From contig JAKSGN010000022.1 of NCBI GenBank assembly GCA_024180945.1, positions 992,001-1,056,000 of the forward strand: DNA of 64,000 nucleotides, in the 5' to 3' direction. A program made the position numbers and the translations under genes. Shown here piece after piece: positions 1 to 11,637 of the stretch (the first letter of the stretch is position 1; the number at the start of each line of letters is the position of its first letter). Origin of the DNA: Macrophomina tecta (lineage: Eukaryota; Ascomycota; Dothideomycetes; Botryosphaeriales; Botryosphaeriaceae). Under the pieces are notes generated by a model, which searched no databases, had not been told where the DNA came from, and was given only the letters and a program-made list of their open reading frames with translations.

Positions 1-1
1 C

Positions 2-1187
2 AAACAGCAAGAGGAAGAGATTAGGAGCAGGCGCTTACGAGGAGCTACAGACGAAGAGAAGTGGAGATCGGTATATATGATCCTTTTCCCGTCTGACGCT
101 GTTGAAAGCATTCCAAGTCCATGTAAGAAATCCTAGGACCGTCAAGGCTCGGAGTCTTTGGTAGTGTTAACATGCTGCAGACTTGGATTCCTGCACAGTT
201 CGGGCACCTGGAGAGAATCAGCTATCCCCAGAGTTCGAACGGTTCGAGGCTTTCAGTAATCGAGAGCTGAGAGGAATATTGGGACAGCTCCTACAGAACA
301 CTTTCGAGCAAAACCCCAACGGAGTACGCCGCACTACTAGAGACCCTTTGAGCAACGATCTTGCCGAAATACTCCTCAGAGCCCATCATGAAGCGTTCCG
401 GAGATTCAGAGCTCAGAACCTTCTCCACTCTCGACCTTCAGAACCTCCTGAAGACAGCATGCAAACAGAGAGCGCTCAGAACCATTCTAATAATACAAAT
501 CAGGCTGAAGAACGTAATCAACATGCTCGAGGCATACAACCGGATCTCTTGAATGATGGTCCCAGGAGAGAAACCTCCATCACCACAGAGAGTAGGAACA
601 CTGCAGCAGGGTTTAGGAGTCAGGAGCACATGTACAACCACGCTCGTTCCAATGTTCCTGCCTCGCATTTGCTCCCGTTCCCTCCACCACTCCAGTTCCC
701 AAGCATTGGAATGAACATGATTCCGGGGCGAGTGCGAGGTGGACTCCGGCATGAACCATCTGCGACTACACAACCTGCTCTTCCGTTCGATATTTTCGAC
801 CCACAGACCAGAGTGCCGAACCTTCCGAATCCTCCACACCAAGAAGGCGGAAACGGCTTCAGAAATCAGCTGCGCACATCTCAACCGACCACGATACGCG
901 ATGCTCCCAGACAGCAAGAGCCTGTAGTTGGCGTCAACGTTCCCAGAGCTCCGAACGCAGACTTCCAATTTGGGGTTAATCAACAACAGCCCACTAGGTC
1001 TGCGTCACAGGAAACCGGAAACGAAAACGAGCAAACTGACTTCCAGAGCGAATTGGATCAAAACACTGGAGACGACTGGGCCACAGGTAGCCTCGATTGG
1101 GATGTGAACGATGGCACGGACGATTGGTTTCGTCCAACGTGCAACTTCAGCATTGACCACCTTTCCGATGGCCTTCCGGGCCCTTAA
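2..1187 (+). CDS. unrecognised polar, low-complexity protein, 5' partial
   Basis: An open frame from about 183 to 1187 encodes a hydrophilic protein rich in Gln, Asn, Arg and Pro with no domain I recognise. The first ~60 residues look helical and charged; the rest is disordered-looking, and the C-terminal ~50 residues are acidic and Trp-containing. No convincing in-frame ATG lies upstream: a TAA closes the frame at 168-170. A charged frame is open from base 2 to base 70, followed by a GTATAT donor at 71. Joining it to an acceptor after 215 keeps the frame. I therefore infer that the window starts inside this gene, with an intron of about 145 bp. The stop is TAA at 1185. Function is unknown; it could be a regulatory or ubiquitin-pathway protein, but nothing in the sequence proves that. 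Confidence 0.45.
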
Positions 1188-1761
1188 TGGATTGACGTTA
1201 AACAATAATATTACCTAGCTCTAAATAGCGCTGGATAATGGGGTTTTCGATTCGATCAGAGACATAATCCCTGATATCCTGGGAGCGCTGCTAGGGTGGT
1301 CTTCCCATACTTGAGTAATTGCTCGAATTGAGCGGGCGAGCGAGATGCGGCGAGCTTCTGCAGTTGGATCTCATGGTTCCGTGGTGGGTGACTGCGCCAT
1401 CTGCGTCAAAATGGTCATCCATTTGCTCCCGCATCACTCTTTCCTGTAACTTTCTTGCGGGGCTCTGCAGAGGTCAAACTGGATGACGGCCACGAAGACT
1501 CCTGAACGGAGGGTATTGCCAGGAGGTGGCGCTGGGTTAGATGTGTTGAATGATATCCCGGGCCATTGGATGGGAACCTGGGACGGTGAATGGCGAGAGG
1601 CATGATCAGCTGTATGCAGTAGCGATGCGGTGGCCGGGTGGCGAGAGATCACGGTGTAGGCCAGCAGCCTGTGCGGAAACCCAGACTTCAAAAGTCAAGA
1701 ACACGTGAATTGGACAAGAACGCGGAATATGCATTTAAATAGGGTAAACTCTCCTACAGGA
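1188..1761. other. intergenic, no gene seen
   Basis: Convergent intergenic space between the unrecognised gene and the 3' end of the CHAT gene. I see no conserved coding frame or repeat. It presumably holds both 3' UTRs. Confidence 0.5.
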
Positions 1762-4700
1762 TCAAATGCCAATATGAATAAAAGGTGCCCAAGCCAAGAT
1801 GTCGTCGCTCTTCTTCTTTCTTCTGCCCAGCTTTCTGGATCTCAGCTCCATCAGCGCATCGTGCAAGCACCCTGCCGCGAGGCCATCGCTATCTTTGTCC
1901 AGGAGTCGTCGGTAGAAAGTTGCTGCAACATCTGCGGCCGCAGCGTCGTCGGCTTCCCACAGGGTTGCTACGACCGCAGGGCACCCCATCAATTGGAACA
2001 CGCTGCCAAGGTGAATGCCCTCGTCAAGCAGGCCATCGGAGTATTGCTGTGCGGTGCAACACGCTGACAGGTATGCAAGCTCGGCATGATCGTGTTTCTC
2101 TTCAAACAGCCGAGAGACCGTCAGACGGTCCGCGGCATGCTGGTCCGTGCATAATATGAGAGACATCCGTGAGGGGTCGTCAAAGTCCGGATCTCCGTGA
2201 CAGGCAAAATGAACTATAGCGTTGTTGCGCATCTCATCGATCACGGAGGCCACGGTCGGCTTCGTAAGGATGGTGCTGGGGATGCCTGCGATCTCTGCTG
2301 TGCTGCTTATGGCTGCCATTTCCGGTGCTGTATTCAGCTCTGCCCAGCCTTGCCCTGGTATAGAGGGTGCGTCAACGGCAAGGATACTACGCCGTAGCGT
2401 GTCGCATCTTTTTGATTTTTCTCGAGAATATGCCAGCGCTTTCAGAGTATGCACGTATGACGAGACGACGCGGCTCGGGGTGTTTTCACCGCTGGTTTCC
2501 CATCCCGATCCTGCCGCATGCAGCGGCATCAATCCCATTCGGCCGCTGGCAACCCACCACAGCCTCGGAAGATCAGACGCTGGGGTTCCAGGGCGGCCGG
2601 GGATGTTGAGATAATCAACAACCGGCTTGACTGCTACATTCCATAGCCAGAGGAGGACTTCCGACAGCTGGGCGTTAGTTGCACTCCTTTCAGCCAGCCC
2701 GCACCTGGTGATTCGCCTCTCCCCCACGACACACTGGCTATATTCTTTCAAGTCGTCTTCCAGGAGCAGCGGCAAGGGAAGGGCGCTCACTCTCTCTACG
2801 GTGATAATGAAGGCGTCACTTCGGAATTTGGTAACGTTGAAGCATACCAGAGGCCCCGAAGCTGCGAGCTCTTTCAACTGTTCATCTGAGGCAGGCAGCT
2901 GGAAGCGAGACAAGCCTGGGAGCGTGCGAATATCCCGTTCCAATGCCTCCAACCGTCTGGTCAGCTGCTGCCGATGTTGGACAATATCCTCTCCGGGTCG
3001 CGGCGTACCTGTCTGAGAGAGTTCATCCACGAGCTCCCGGTATTCTGAAGCGATCTGCGGATCGGTCGCCTGCAAAGATGAGATGTCACTACGGCTTCCA
3101 ATCAGGAATCCGGCAATCAATCCTCGGCCTTGTTCCAGAAGCCCCAGGGCCTTCGCAGGGTCTTGGCCGCAGTTCAAAGATGCGACGGCTGCAAATGTGG
3201 ATATGTTTGATAGACCAGAAAGCCGGTGTTGCATGTCCTGCCGCGACATCGATCGCGGACTGGCATGAGAGAGGAGCTTCAGGACCTCCCTGCTGATCGT
3301 ATCGGCCTCGTCCCACCGCTGTCTGGTCAGCAGCATCAGCGCTGCCATACGGCCAGCCTTTACCTTCCCTATTGGAGAGGCGCCCACGGCCAGGAACCCA
3401 TCGCGGAATGTGTCGATTGCTATATCATACCGTCTCCAACCAGATTCCTCATCTGGGGTAAGCGTGGCGAACTCCATTTGTCTCCAACCCAACCAGTACG
3501 CGTAATCAGACCAGTCAATGTGGCTCTTGCCGGTATGCTCTATTGAAAGTCTTGAAAAGTGAATGGACTCTTCCAGTATTTCTGCTGAGCGGTCGCCGCA
3601 CCGTTTCGTCACCAGATATTCCTGGTAGAGGCGGTTGGACAAATTGTGAGTGATAAGTGCATATTTCTGTTGCCTTGAGGCCGTCGCCCCTACGGCCTTT
3701 CTGGCAAATTCCAGGGACTCCAGTCTATCCGCGTCGGAGTCCAGAGCTTCGTACCGTCTAGCAAGCTTCGTACTGAGGTTGTTGAGGTACATTCCCGCGT
3801 CTACTTTGTCCCATGAGCACGCTGCAGCTTCTCTGGCGCAAACAATAGCCTCATCCAGATCTTCTATCCTTCGAAGCCGTGAGTAAAGAGAAGAAAGTGA
3901 CGATCCGAGGGTGTTCAATGCGACACAGCGAAAATGGTGCACGGCTGGCGTCCACGCAACCGCGCTCCGTGCTACTGAAACCGCTTCCTCTAGGTCGACC
4001 ACGGCGGCAGAAGTCTCGTAGCGGGTTTGCAACGCGATTGAAAGGTTACTCGAAATCAGTGCCTTGTCTTCGTCCGGGAGACGGGTATATGAAAGCGCAT
4101 CCCGGTACATTTCAATCGCTTCATCAAGCACTTTACTCGCATCAGTCTTACGCCACACAGAAGTCGAGAAGTGCACTTACACTCTTGTTTTCCGCTGTGT
4201 TGGAAGGACAACTTTAGGTTGATTGCCAGTCCCTGACAGTGATTCGGTCTCTCCGGGTCATCGGCCGGTGTAAGCTGCAGAACCTTTTGCCCGTATGCGA
4301 TAGCTACGTCCAGAAAGTGCACGCCTCTCCCATGCTCGTACGCCTCTCTGTGCCTGTTGCTCAGATTGACCAGGAGGCCGATACGATCCCTTAATTCGAT
4401 CGGCTCCATGGACATGGCAGTATGTAACGCCTCGATGGATTCGTCTAAGCCAGACAGAGGTAGAATGCCTGCCTCAAATGACTTTGCCAGGACTTTGCTC
4501 AGGTGGGAATACATATTGCATCCACGGGGGAACCCCTTCGGCATACTTTCGCATGCAACCCTCGCCAGCGGTAAGACCTCTCGCAAGTCGGCCACATCCC
4601 CGCTTTTCTCGAAGCGCTGGTAGAGCGCTCTGTTCAGATCATCGATGTCTCGCCAACGTTCCGCATCATTCCTTTTTGTGGACTCTTCCAACACCTCTCG

Positions 4701-5234
4701 CCTTGCCTGGATCAGCTGGTCGAGGACATCGAGTTCAGCAAAACTCTTCCACAACTGGGCCAGCTGTTCCTGGACAGTGCGCAGGTAAACGAGATGGTAG
4801 GTAGGATCCAGCGCAGAGAGACGCACAGCTCGCTCTGCAAGTCGGAGCGCTTCTTCCAGGACAGGGCGCTCATTCGAGGCTTTGAACAAGCGGCAGAGAG
4901 CCCCAGCCAACAGACAAAGCACAAACGGCCGCTCAACATGATCATCCGGCGCATTCTCTAGCCAAGCTCTGAAAGTGTCGATAGATCGTTCAAGGTCAGC
5001 TTTATTGCCTTGAGTCTCATACCGCTCACGTAGATAGTGAGCCAGCTTCCAAGTATATTCCAGGGACTGGCCAGATGACTTCGGGGCGTGTTTCACCACA
5101 AGTTCCGCTGCGCTGATTCCATCCCGCAGCGACGCGTCGTCCTTGTTTTTGTTGTAGGCGCGGAACAAGTCGCCGGCCTGTGAAGCGTAGGCAGAAATGT
5201 CGAGTTCGGCCTCTGAGAGCGCGGCGCTACCCAT
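1762..5234 (-). CDS. TPR-repeat protein with C-terminal CHAT (caspase-like) protease domain
   Basis: Two exons, 5234-4181 and 4130-1762, joined by a 50-bp intron (GTAAGT..AAAG, 4131-4180), give 1140 residues in one frame. Residues 1 to ~750 are helical repeats of TPR type with recurring Ala/Leu/Tyr spacing. From about 775 to the end lies a CHAT domain (caspase HetF associated with TPRs). The expected dyad is present: His996 in the FACHGDP motif and Cys1042 in the LSACCTA motif, followed by the LMGCPAVVATLWEADD segment typical of CHAT. CHAT proteases are clan CD cysteine peptidases. I see no NB-ARC or NACHT nucleotide-binding motif, so this is a TPR-CHAT protein rather than a full NLR. It is transcribed divergently from a gasdermin-like gene 249 bp away, which suggests that the neighbour is its substrate. 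The start at 5234 gives MGSAALSEAEL and is the first ATG of the open frame. Domain call: high confidence. Substrate: inferred. Confidence 0.88.
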
Positions 5235-5483
5235 GGTGAATATTGCCTTGCAAAGTGCTGCTGCTGTCTGATAGCGCGACGTTTCCTTGAGAAACTTACC
5301 CCGCTTTCAGCCATGCATCCACACACTGATGTCCATGGGGCCAAAAGCCAGGCAACCATTGTGGCGCAACCACGTCACTCATCACACCCATCCCTGACGA
5401 AAAAAGCAAGTTCTGTTGGAGAACTGGAGATAAGAAAACGCAGCAGCCGCGTTGCAGCAGCTTCGACACAGAAAGCCAAAGAC
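5235..5483. promoter_or_regulatory. shared divergent promoter of the CHAT and gasdermin-like genes
   Basis: Only 249 bp separate the two start codons, so both 5' UTRs and promoters must lie here. No clear TATA box is visible. An alternative upstream ATG of the plus-strand gene at 5313 lies inside this stretch and would add 57 low-complexity residues; I regard that part as untranslated. Confidence 0.45.
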
Positions 5484-6335
5484 ATGTCTGCGCCTTACCT
5501 GGTTCTCCCGCGACTGCTGCCCGTCGACGCGGTCCCGGTCGGCAGCCTCGTGTGCTCGTTGCTGGACCCGCACATCGACGTACTCAAACCCCCTGTCGAA
5601 ATAGAAGACGGCGAGAGCTTGCTGTCGACCGCGACATCCCTGTCGGGCTTCATCCAGGAATCTCGCAGTCGGAGGTTCTCCGCAGCGCTCACCCAGCTCC
5701 TGAACGTCCACATCCAGCCCGGGTCGGGGGGCGGAACGTACCTGTCCAGCAGCGCCGTCAAGCGATACGAGCTGAGCTCGCAGCGCAAGAGGTTCGCGGA
5801 GCTGTGCGCCAACGAAGAGGCGCGCGAGTGGCTGGAGGAAGGCGTCAAGGCGGGTGAGAAGAGCTACTTGGTCGTGGGCGTCATGACCGTCTTGGACGCA
5901 AACGTGGTGCAGACGCACAGCAAACGCGCGGGCACAGGCTTCGACGTGACGGCGCCGGTCAGCACGGCTCTGACGGGCGGGATACCGCTGCCCGGCATCC
6001 TGGATCCAGGAGTGGGCGCTGAGTGGAGCAAGGAAAAGGATGAAGGCGTGTCTTTTACGGCGCCGGGGGAAATGATCTGGGGACTTGCGTATCGTAGGAT
6101 CAAGTTCCGGTCTTTCAAGCGTAAGACAGCCGACACGGCGTTTCTTGACCAGACTATTCACTGGAAGCCGCTGGTGGGCCAGCGCGCAAAGGATGCTGCG
6201 GATGAAGAGGAGCTGGAAGTGGAGCTGGAAGACATTGGTTTGGGCGAGGAGCAGGAGCTTGAAGAGTTTGCTCAGGACGACGAGAACGAGTCTTTCATTA
6301 TACCAAAATCGGCTCAGAGTGTGGTGCTGTTGTAA
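5484..6335 (+). CDS. gasdermin-like pore-forming protein (putative cell-death effector)
   Basis: A single exon. Starting at ATG 5484 (MSAPYLVLPRLLP) gives 283 residues, close to the size I recall for fungal gasdermin-like proteins such as HET-Q1 and RCD-1. The frame is open upstream to an ATG at 5313, but that extension is Ser/Lys/Ala-rich and unlike a folded start. Visible features: a hydrophobic N-terminus; an alternating-hydrophobic beta-hairpin-like run around residues 127-142 (SYLVVGVMTVLDANVV) where the gasdermin fold has its membrane hairpins; a Gly/Pro loop near 164-178; an Arg/Lys-rich strand around 203-214; and a highly acidic tail from ~238 to 283 ending in a short hydrophobic patch. 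Fungal gasdermins are reported to be held inactive by a short C-terminal segment and activated by cleavage from a genetically linked protease (S8 or CHAT type). The adjacent CHAT gene fits this. The family assignment rests on size, pattern and context, not on an alignment. Alternative: an unrelated lineage-specific protein. Confidence 0.6.
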   Translation: MSAPYLVLPRLLPVDAVPVGSLVCSLLDPHIDVLKPPVEIEDGESLLSTATSLSGFIQESRSRRFSAALTQLLNVHIQPGSGGGTYLSSSAVKRYELSSQRKRFAELCANEEAREWLEEGVKAGEKSYLVVGVMTVLDANVVQTHSKRAGTGFDVTAPVSTALTGGIPLPGILDPGVGAEWSKEKDEGVSFTAPGEMIWGLAYRRIKFRSFKRKTADTAFLDQTIHWKPLVGQRAKDAADEEELEVELEDIGLGEEQELEEFAQDDENESFIIPKSAQSVVLL

Positions 6336-8497
6336 CTCACGAGCAGTTATGAGGACCGCTGAGTTTTGGAACCGAGCTTTTTTCTCGCTTTGTGGGCCGG
6401 TGGGTTTGTCAGCTTGGTCATCCATCCAGGGGAAGCATTCGAGATAATGTATTCCAAAAGCACAATTTTCGTACCACCCTCATCGTGCTTGAAGACAATA
6501 ATTTCCTCATACAGAAAGAGGTTACGAGGGGCGGTTGAGTGTTCCAGCTGGGGATGATTCAGACTTTTTTTTTTTCGTTTCTTTTTTGGGACAATTCCGG
6601 GAGAGATTTTAGAGTCGGGAGGATATGTGAATAAACAGGAGGAAAACGGGGATGCTGGTAGACTTTGAACACGCCTCAAGTGTATTTGCGGAAAGGCGGC
6701 GAGGGCTTTCACTCTTTCTCTTTGGATGTGGAAGATAGCCCTGCCTCCCGCCTCCACTTCTCCGCACGACCCCGGGTCGCACCACCGAAAATGACTCCGG
6801 CTCTAGAGAGCGCCGAATATGGTTTCTTGCGCCCCGAATTGCCACCGATTTAGCTGCAGACATGGCAAGTTCCGAGGACGTTGGGTGCAATAGCTCCCGG
6901 AGGCGCAGGCGGGCCAGCGATTTCTCCGAGCGCACAAGCTCATAGGGTGCGGCGAAAAGCCAGCGGAGATTCATGCTGCGAACGGGCGTATCCAGCTAAG
7001 CAGTGGAAGCGGGGGCATACGATAGTGCAAGTAGGCTGAGCGATATTTGCACCTTCGGCTCGAAGCTGGGGTGGCCTTACCAGTCCTCGGATCTTCGCGT
7101 CGACGACTAGACCCCGAAAGGGGCAGGATGATCTGCGAGGAGAAAATGCGGGGAAGGCACTCGAATGACGGCATCGCACCGCACCGCCAATTTCATGCGC
7201 AAAAGCATCATCATACATGGTCAATCCATCTCGACCCCTCGCGCCCACCCATGTGCCCATATGCCACCAAAAGACCGGACCTCAGCCGCAACAACGTTTG
7301 CTACCCGGCCCCACGAGGGACGAGGTCCAACCCCTCATGACACATGCTTTCTCTTTGTCCCACTTCTTCGTTTCTTCGGCGAGCCGCATTCCCTCCGCCA
7401 GCTATTTTCGGAGCCATCGCCGACGCCGCCGATGGCCCGGGGCATACGAAGAAGCGTGGCACCAGGAAAATTTGTTGGCTGCACATCATTCGGGTTCCAG
7501 AAGGCCTGGATGCAGCATGATTGGGCTTGTTTCTCGGAGGAGGAGGCCTTTTTGGAGAGCCTCAGGGAAGCGGGCGAGACAGCCACGCGTGGCGGCCCTT
7601 GTCCCCGGGATCGGGCGAGTGGTGAAAAATCTCAGCAGGCGGGGAGCCATGGATGGAGGCTGGGCATGTTGGAGGGGCGCGCTGGACCAGCATTGGATGG
7701 GGCACGCGAACCAGCGTGGAGATGGGGTCGGAGCGCAGCGATGGAGCTAAGAAAGTCAAGGCTACGGCTGCATCGACCGCAGATGCCGAGAAAGGCTAAG
7801 CTTGCGCTTGCATCATCAAGCACCTATCGAGCACCGCGGCCTCGCTGGGCAGCGAAAGCATCGTCACGTCGACTTCAGTACCCAGGAGGAGTGGTTGGCA
7901 GCAGCATCGCCCCTCTCGTCCGGGGGACCGTGCCAGGAACCGCAGGACTCCTGGGCGAGCGCTGGAACGAGCGCGTCCCGCTTTAGCCGCGAGCCTGCCC
8001 GGGCTGTACCTAGGCCCCGCCAAGGTAGCGCGTGTGATTCGTGTCGCTGGCCACGGACGGTGTTCTCCGGCGTCGCTGAGCCTGGCTTGCCGTTGACTTT
8101 GGAGGCGTAGAGTCGGCCGGGGTGGCCGGCAGTGATGGCGTGGAGGTGGCACAGAAGGCGCCGTCTGGCTGGGGGGCGGCGGGAAGGCCTTGCTGGACTG
8201 TGTCAGCGAGCGAGCACAAACGGGCATCTCGACAGGTCTGGCGGGTGGAGTTCATGCGGGCTCGCCTTGCCGCTGGCGCCCCCGCTAGGAGCAAGAAGCT
8301 TTAGCGCTCACAGCTAAGCTTCCGAGCAGACCCCCAATGCCGCCTCCCCATGGCCGCGCCAAGTGCCCGCCTGCCACCATGCTCGCCTCTACAAATGCCC
8401 TGCCCGGCCCTGCCGCTTCTCTCCTGTCCATCGCTTCGTGAGAGCACTTCCCTCTCCTCTCTTTTGCTGGAGTCTGCGCCGCCGCTCGCTGCCCAAC
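6336..8497. other. long intergenic region upstream of the sugar transporter
   Basis: No coding frame with recognisable content in 2.1 kb. It contains T-rich stretches near 6566-6592. The last ~150 bases before the transporter start are pyrimidine-rich, as is usual for a fungal core promoter and 5' leader. Open frames around 7165-7990 lack any protein-like pattern. Confidence 0.5.
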
Positions 8498-10205
8498 ATG
8501 CCATTCCTTCTCAAGAAGCCCGCCGACACCCCCGGCTCGGCTTTCCCGGCCATTGCTGTTGGCCTCTTCGTCGCTTTCGGCGGCATTCTCTTCGGGTATG
8601 CAGCCGTTGCCTCCCCACTTCCAATTGCCCGGCCCGCTAATCGCCTGGCCAGCTATGATACGGGCACCATCGGTGATATCCTGGGCATGGACTACTGGCA
8701 GAACCAGTTCTCCACCGGCTACATCAACCCCAAGACAAATCACCTGGATGTCACCTCTTCGCAGACCTCCGAGATCGTCTCCATCCTCTCTGCCGGCACT
8801 TTCTTCGGCGCTCTCACCGCTGGCCCCACCGGCGACTTCTTCGGGCGTCGCTACGGCCTGATCGTCTCCACTGCAGTCTTCACACTAGGTGTCATTCTCC
8901 AGACTGCCGCCACAGCCATTCCCATGTTTGTTGCCGGCCGTTTCTTCGCCGGGTACGGTGTCGGCATGATCAGCGCCCTGATCCCGCTCTACCAGTCCGA
9001 GACCTCCCCCAAGTGGATCCGCGGTACCGTCGTTGGTTGCTATCAGCTGGCCATCACCATTGGCCTGCTTCTGGCCTCCATTGTCGGCAATGCCACCAAG
9101 AACCGCAACGACTCCGGCTCGTACCGCATTCCCATTGCCGTTCAGTTTGCCTGGGCCATCATTCTCGTCGCCGGAATGCTCGTCCTTCCCGAGACTCCTC
9201 GCTACCTCATCAAGCAGGGCCGTCCTGACGATGCTGCCATATCGCTCTCCCGCCTCCGGAGGCTCGCTGTCGACCACCCGGCCGTCGTCGAGGAGCTTGG
9301 CGAGATCACGGCCAACCATGAGTACGAGCTGTCCCTCGGCAAGGCCACTTACCTCGACTGCTTCCGCGCCAACCTGGGCAAGCGTCTCGCCACCGGCTGT
9401 CTGCTCCAGGCCCTTCAGCAACTCTCTGGAGTGAATTTTATTTTCTACTATGGCACCTCTTTCTTCAAGAATGCTGGATTCAAGAACCCTTTTACTATCT
9501 CGCTCATCACTTCTTGCATCAACGTGGCCTCCACCTTCCCGGGCCTATGGATGGTCGAAGCCTGGGGTCGTCGCAACTTGCTCCTCTTTGGCGCCATTGG
9601 TATGGCTGTGTGCCAGTTCATCGTCGCCATCACCGGCACTGTTGCTCCGGTCTCGGACTTGCCCGCTCAGCGCGCCATGATTGCGTTTGTCTGTGTATAC
9701 ATCTTCTTCTTCGCCTGCTCCTGGGGTCCGGTCGCGTGGGGTAAGCCATCAATCGCTGTTTCTCCCGCATCATCATGCTGACAAACCCGCAGTCGTCACC
9801 GGTGAAATCTTCCCGCTCAAGGTCCGCTCCAAGTCGCTCTCCATGACGACGGCATCCAACTGGCTGCTCAACTGGGCCATCGCCTACGCCACCCCCTACA
9901 TGGTCAACAGCGATCCCGGCGACGCCAACCTCGGCGCCAAGGTCTTCTTCGTCTGGGGAGGCTGCTGCTTTATCTGCATCTTCTTTGTTTGGTCCATGAT
10001 CTACGAGACCAAGGGCCTCTCGCTGGAGCAGGTCGACGAGCTGTACGGCAAGGTCTCCAAGGCGTGGAAGAGCTCGCACTTCGTGCCCACCGTGTCGTTC
10101 CAGGAGGTTGCGGACCTGCACCCCCAGCGCGGCATGTCGCTCTCCCGGGCCGAGGACCAGGCTATTCGCAAGAAGAGCGTTAGCCACACTACCGAAAAGG
10201 TCTAG
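8498..10205 (+). CDS. MFS hexose transporter (sugar porter family)
   Basis: Three exons (8498-8595, 8653-9740, 9793-10205) give 532 residues. The 57-bp first intron is a multiple of three and stays open if retained; removing it restores the family signature GGILFGYDTGTIG. The 52-bp second intron splits the VAW/VVTGEIFPL segment. Twelve membrane segments are expected. Visible sugar-porter motifs are GRRYGL after TM2, the RFFAGYGVGMISALIPLYQSE region, PETPRYLIKQGR in the central loop, and QQLSGVNFIFYYGTSFF in TM7, which is typical of high-affinity monosaccharide transporters. It acts at the plasma membrane as a proton-coupled or facilitative hexose carrier. An in-frame ATG at 8363 would add 45 residues of Cys/Arg-rich leader without family resemblance, so I chose MPFLLKK at 8498. 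The exact substrate cannot be read from the sequence. Confidence 0.93.
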
Positions 10206-11606
10206 AGGAGGCGACTCGACCATGCAAGTATGAGTCGAATGTAGATACGATTCCTTATCCAGTAGACATACGCGATATGTGCTATGAGTAATGCTGTGAA
10301 TCTCTTCATGGCCTGCCGAAAGCGTGCCTAGTCCACGCGCTGTGTGTTCGATGAAAGCCCTAATCTTTTTGTTCTTCTGAGTTACTGACCGTGCCGACCC
10401 GTCTCTATCCTAGCTCTAGGCCTGTGATGCAAATCGCCACGCCAGCAACGAGCGTGAAATATTCATCGAGCAGTATATGCGGACTAGCTACAGCTACTTC
10501 TATGCTTCTAAAGAGATCGCGTAGGCCGGGACCTTCCAAGTACTAGCGTTAACTTCTTCCTAGAGCGCTAGCAACTAGCGTAGTAGGCGTGCCTATTACC
10601 GCCTAATCTGCTGTGAGAACTGATCTGCCGACTCGCAGCCGAGTTTCACCCCACTACGCCGACCACCTGTAGTGCTCACAAAAGGGATAGGCGTGGCTCG
10701 GATTGGCTTGTTAGAGTTGCTGGCTGGCGCGGTTACAAAGGACTAGCTACGGCTCGAAGGGGATGGGTAGGCGGCAAGCCGTTTTATATATCTTCTGCTA
10801 AGCGTTAGTCCTTCTGCAGAAGCGGCAGAAGCGGACTCGTATCGCGACAACCGCTAAAAGTGAATTAATCGATAAGATCAAGTATAGGGTATGAGAGTCT
10901 CTTAGTTTACGTTTATTTGTTTGCGCCTATACCAGTCGGAGATTCTATTATCTCTACGCTAAAGTTAACTAGTTCTACTACGGCTTGAGTTAAGAGAATT
11001 AGCAATTCTAAAACGGCTGGTTTATATACTAAATATATATTCATATCTACTTGTAGATCAGATACTATATATCTATAATAGCGGTATGGTAACAGGGATT
11101 TTAGCGGATAGTATAAGCGGTTCTGATTAGATATTCGAGGAATCCTTAAGTGATTCGGAGCCCGGGGGAGATATAACCGCCTAAGCGAGAGTTATGCAAC
11201 TTGCGACGGAATCTCGGGTGGCCCGCTTATAGAAAGGTGGCGGCTCGCACGGTCTTCACACCTTAGGCTCGGATGTACGACCTCAGGGCCCTTAAAATAT
11301 TGATACTGTTGTGTACAACACGGAGACCACACCCAACGGAATCAGCAGAAATAGTCCGCGGTAAGTCGCTTAGTTATTTATTCTCTATCTGCTAGCCAAG
11401 CGATAACTTACATACGTGGCTCACGTGCTCGCTAAGCCTACAGGCTCCATCAGCCTCTTAACAGGCACATCGGCCTAATAGTCGATCCTCGTTCGGGGCT
11501 CTCATCCTCAATAGATACTAGAAATAGTTAAATTATTCCTAAAAAGTCGTAACGTTATTTTGGAGGTTTTCTTTTCTTTTCTTTTCTTTTATTTTCTTTT
11601 CTTTTT

Positions 11607-11637
<31 letters not shown>

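Noticed and set aside
1762..5234. Classification of the CHAT protein as a full NLR
   Set aside because: No Walker A/B or other nucleotide-binding motifs between the TPR region and CHAT; called TPR-CHAT only.
7165..7986. 273-codon frame upstream of the sugar transporter
   Set aside because: Arg/Ser/Pro-rich, no domain, no clear start context; probably promoter or leader DNA.
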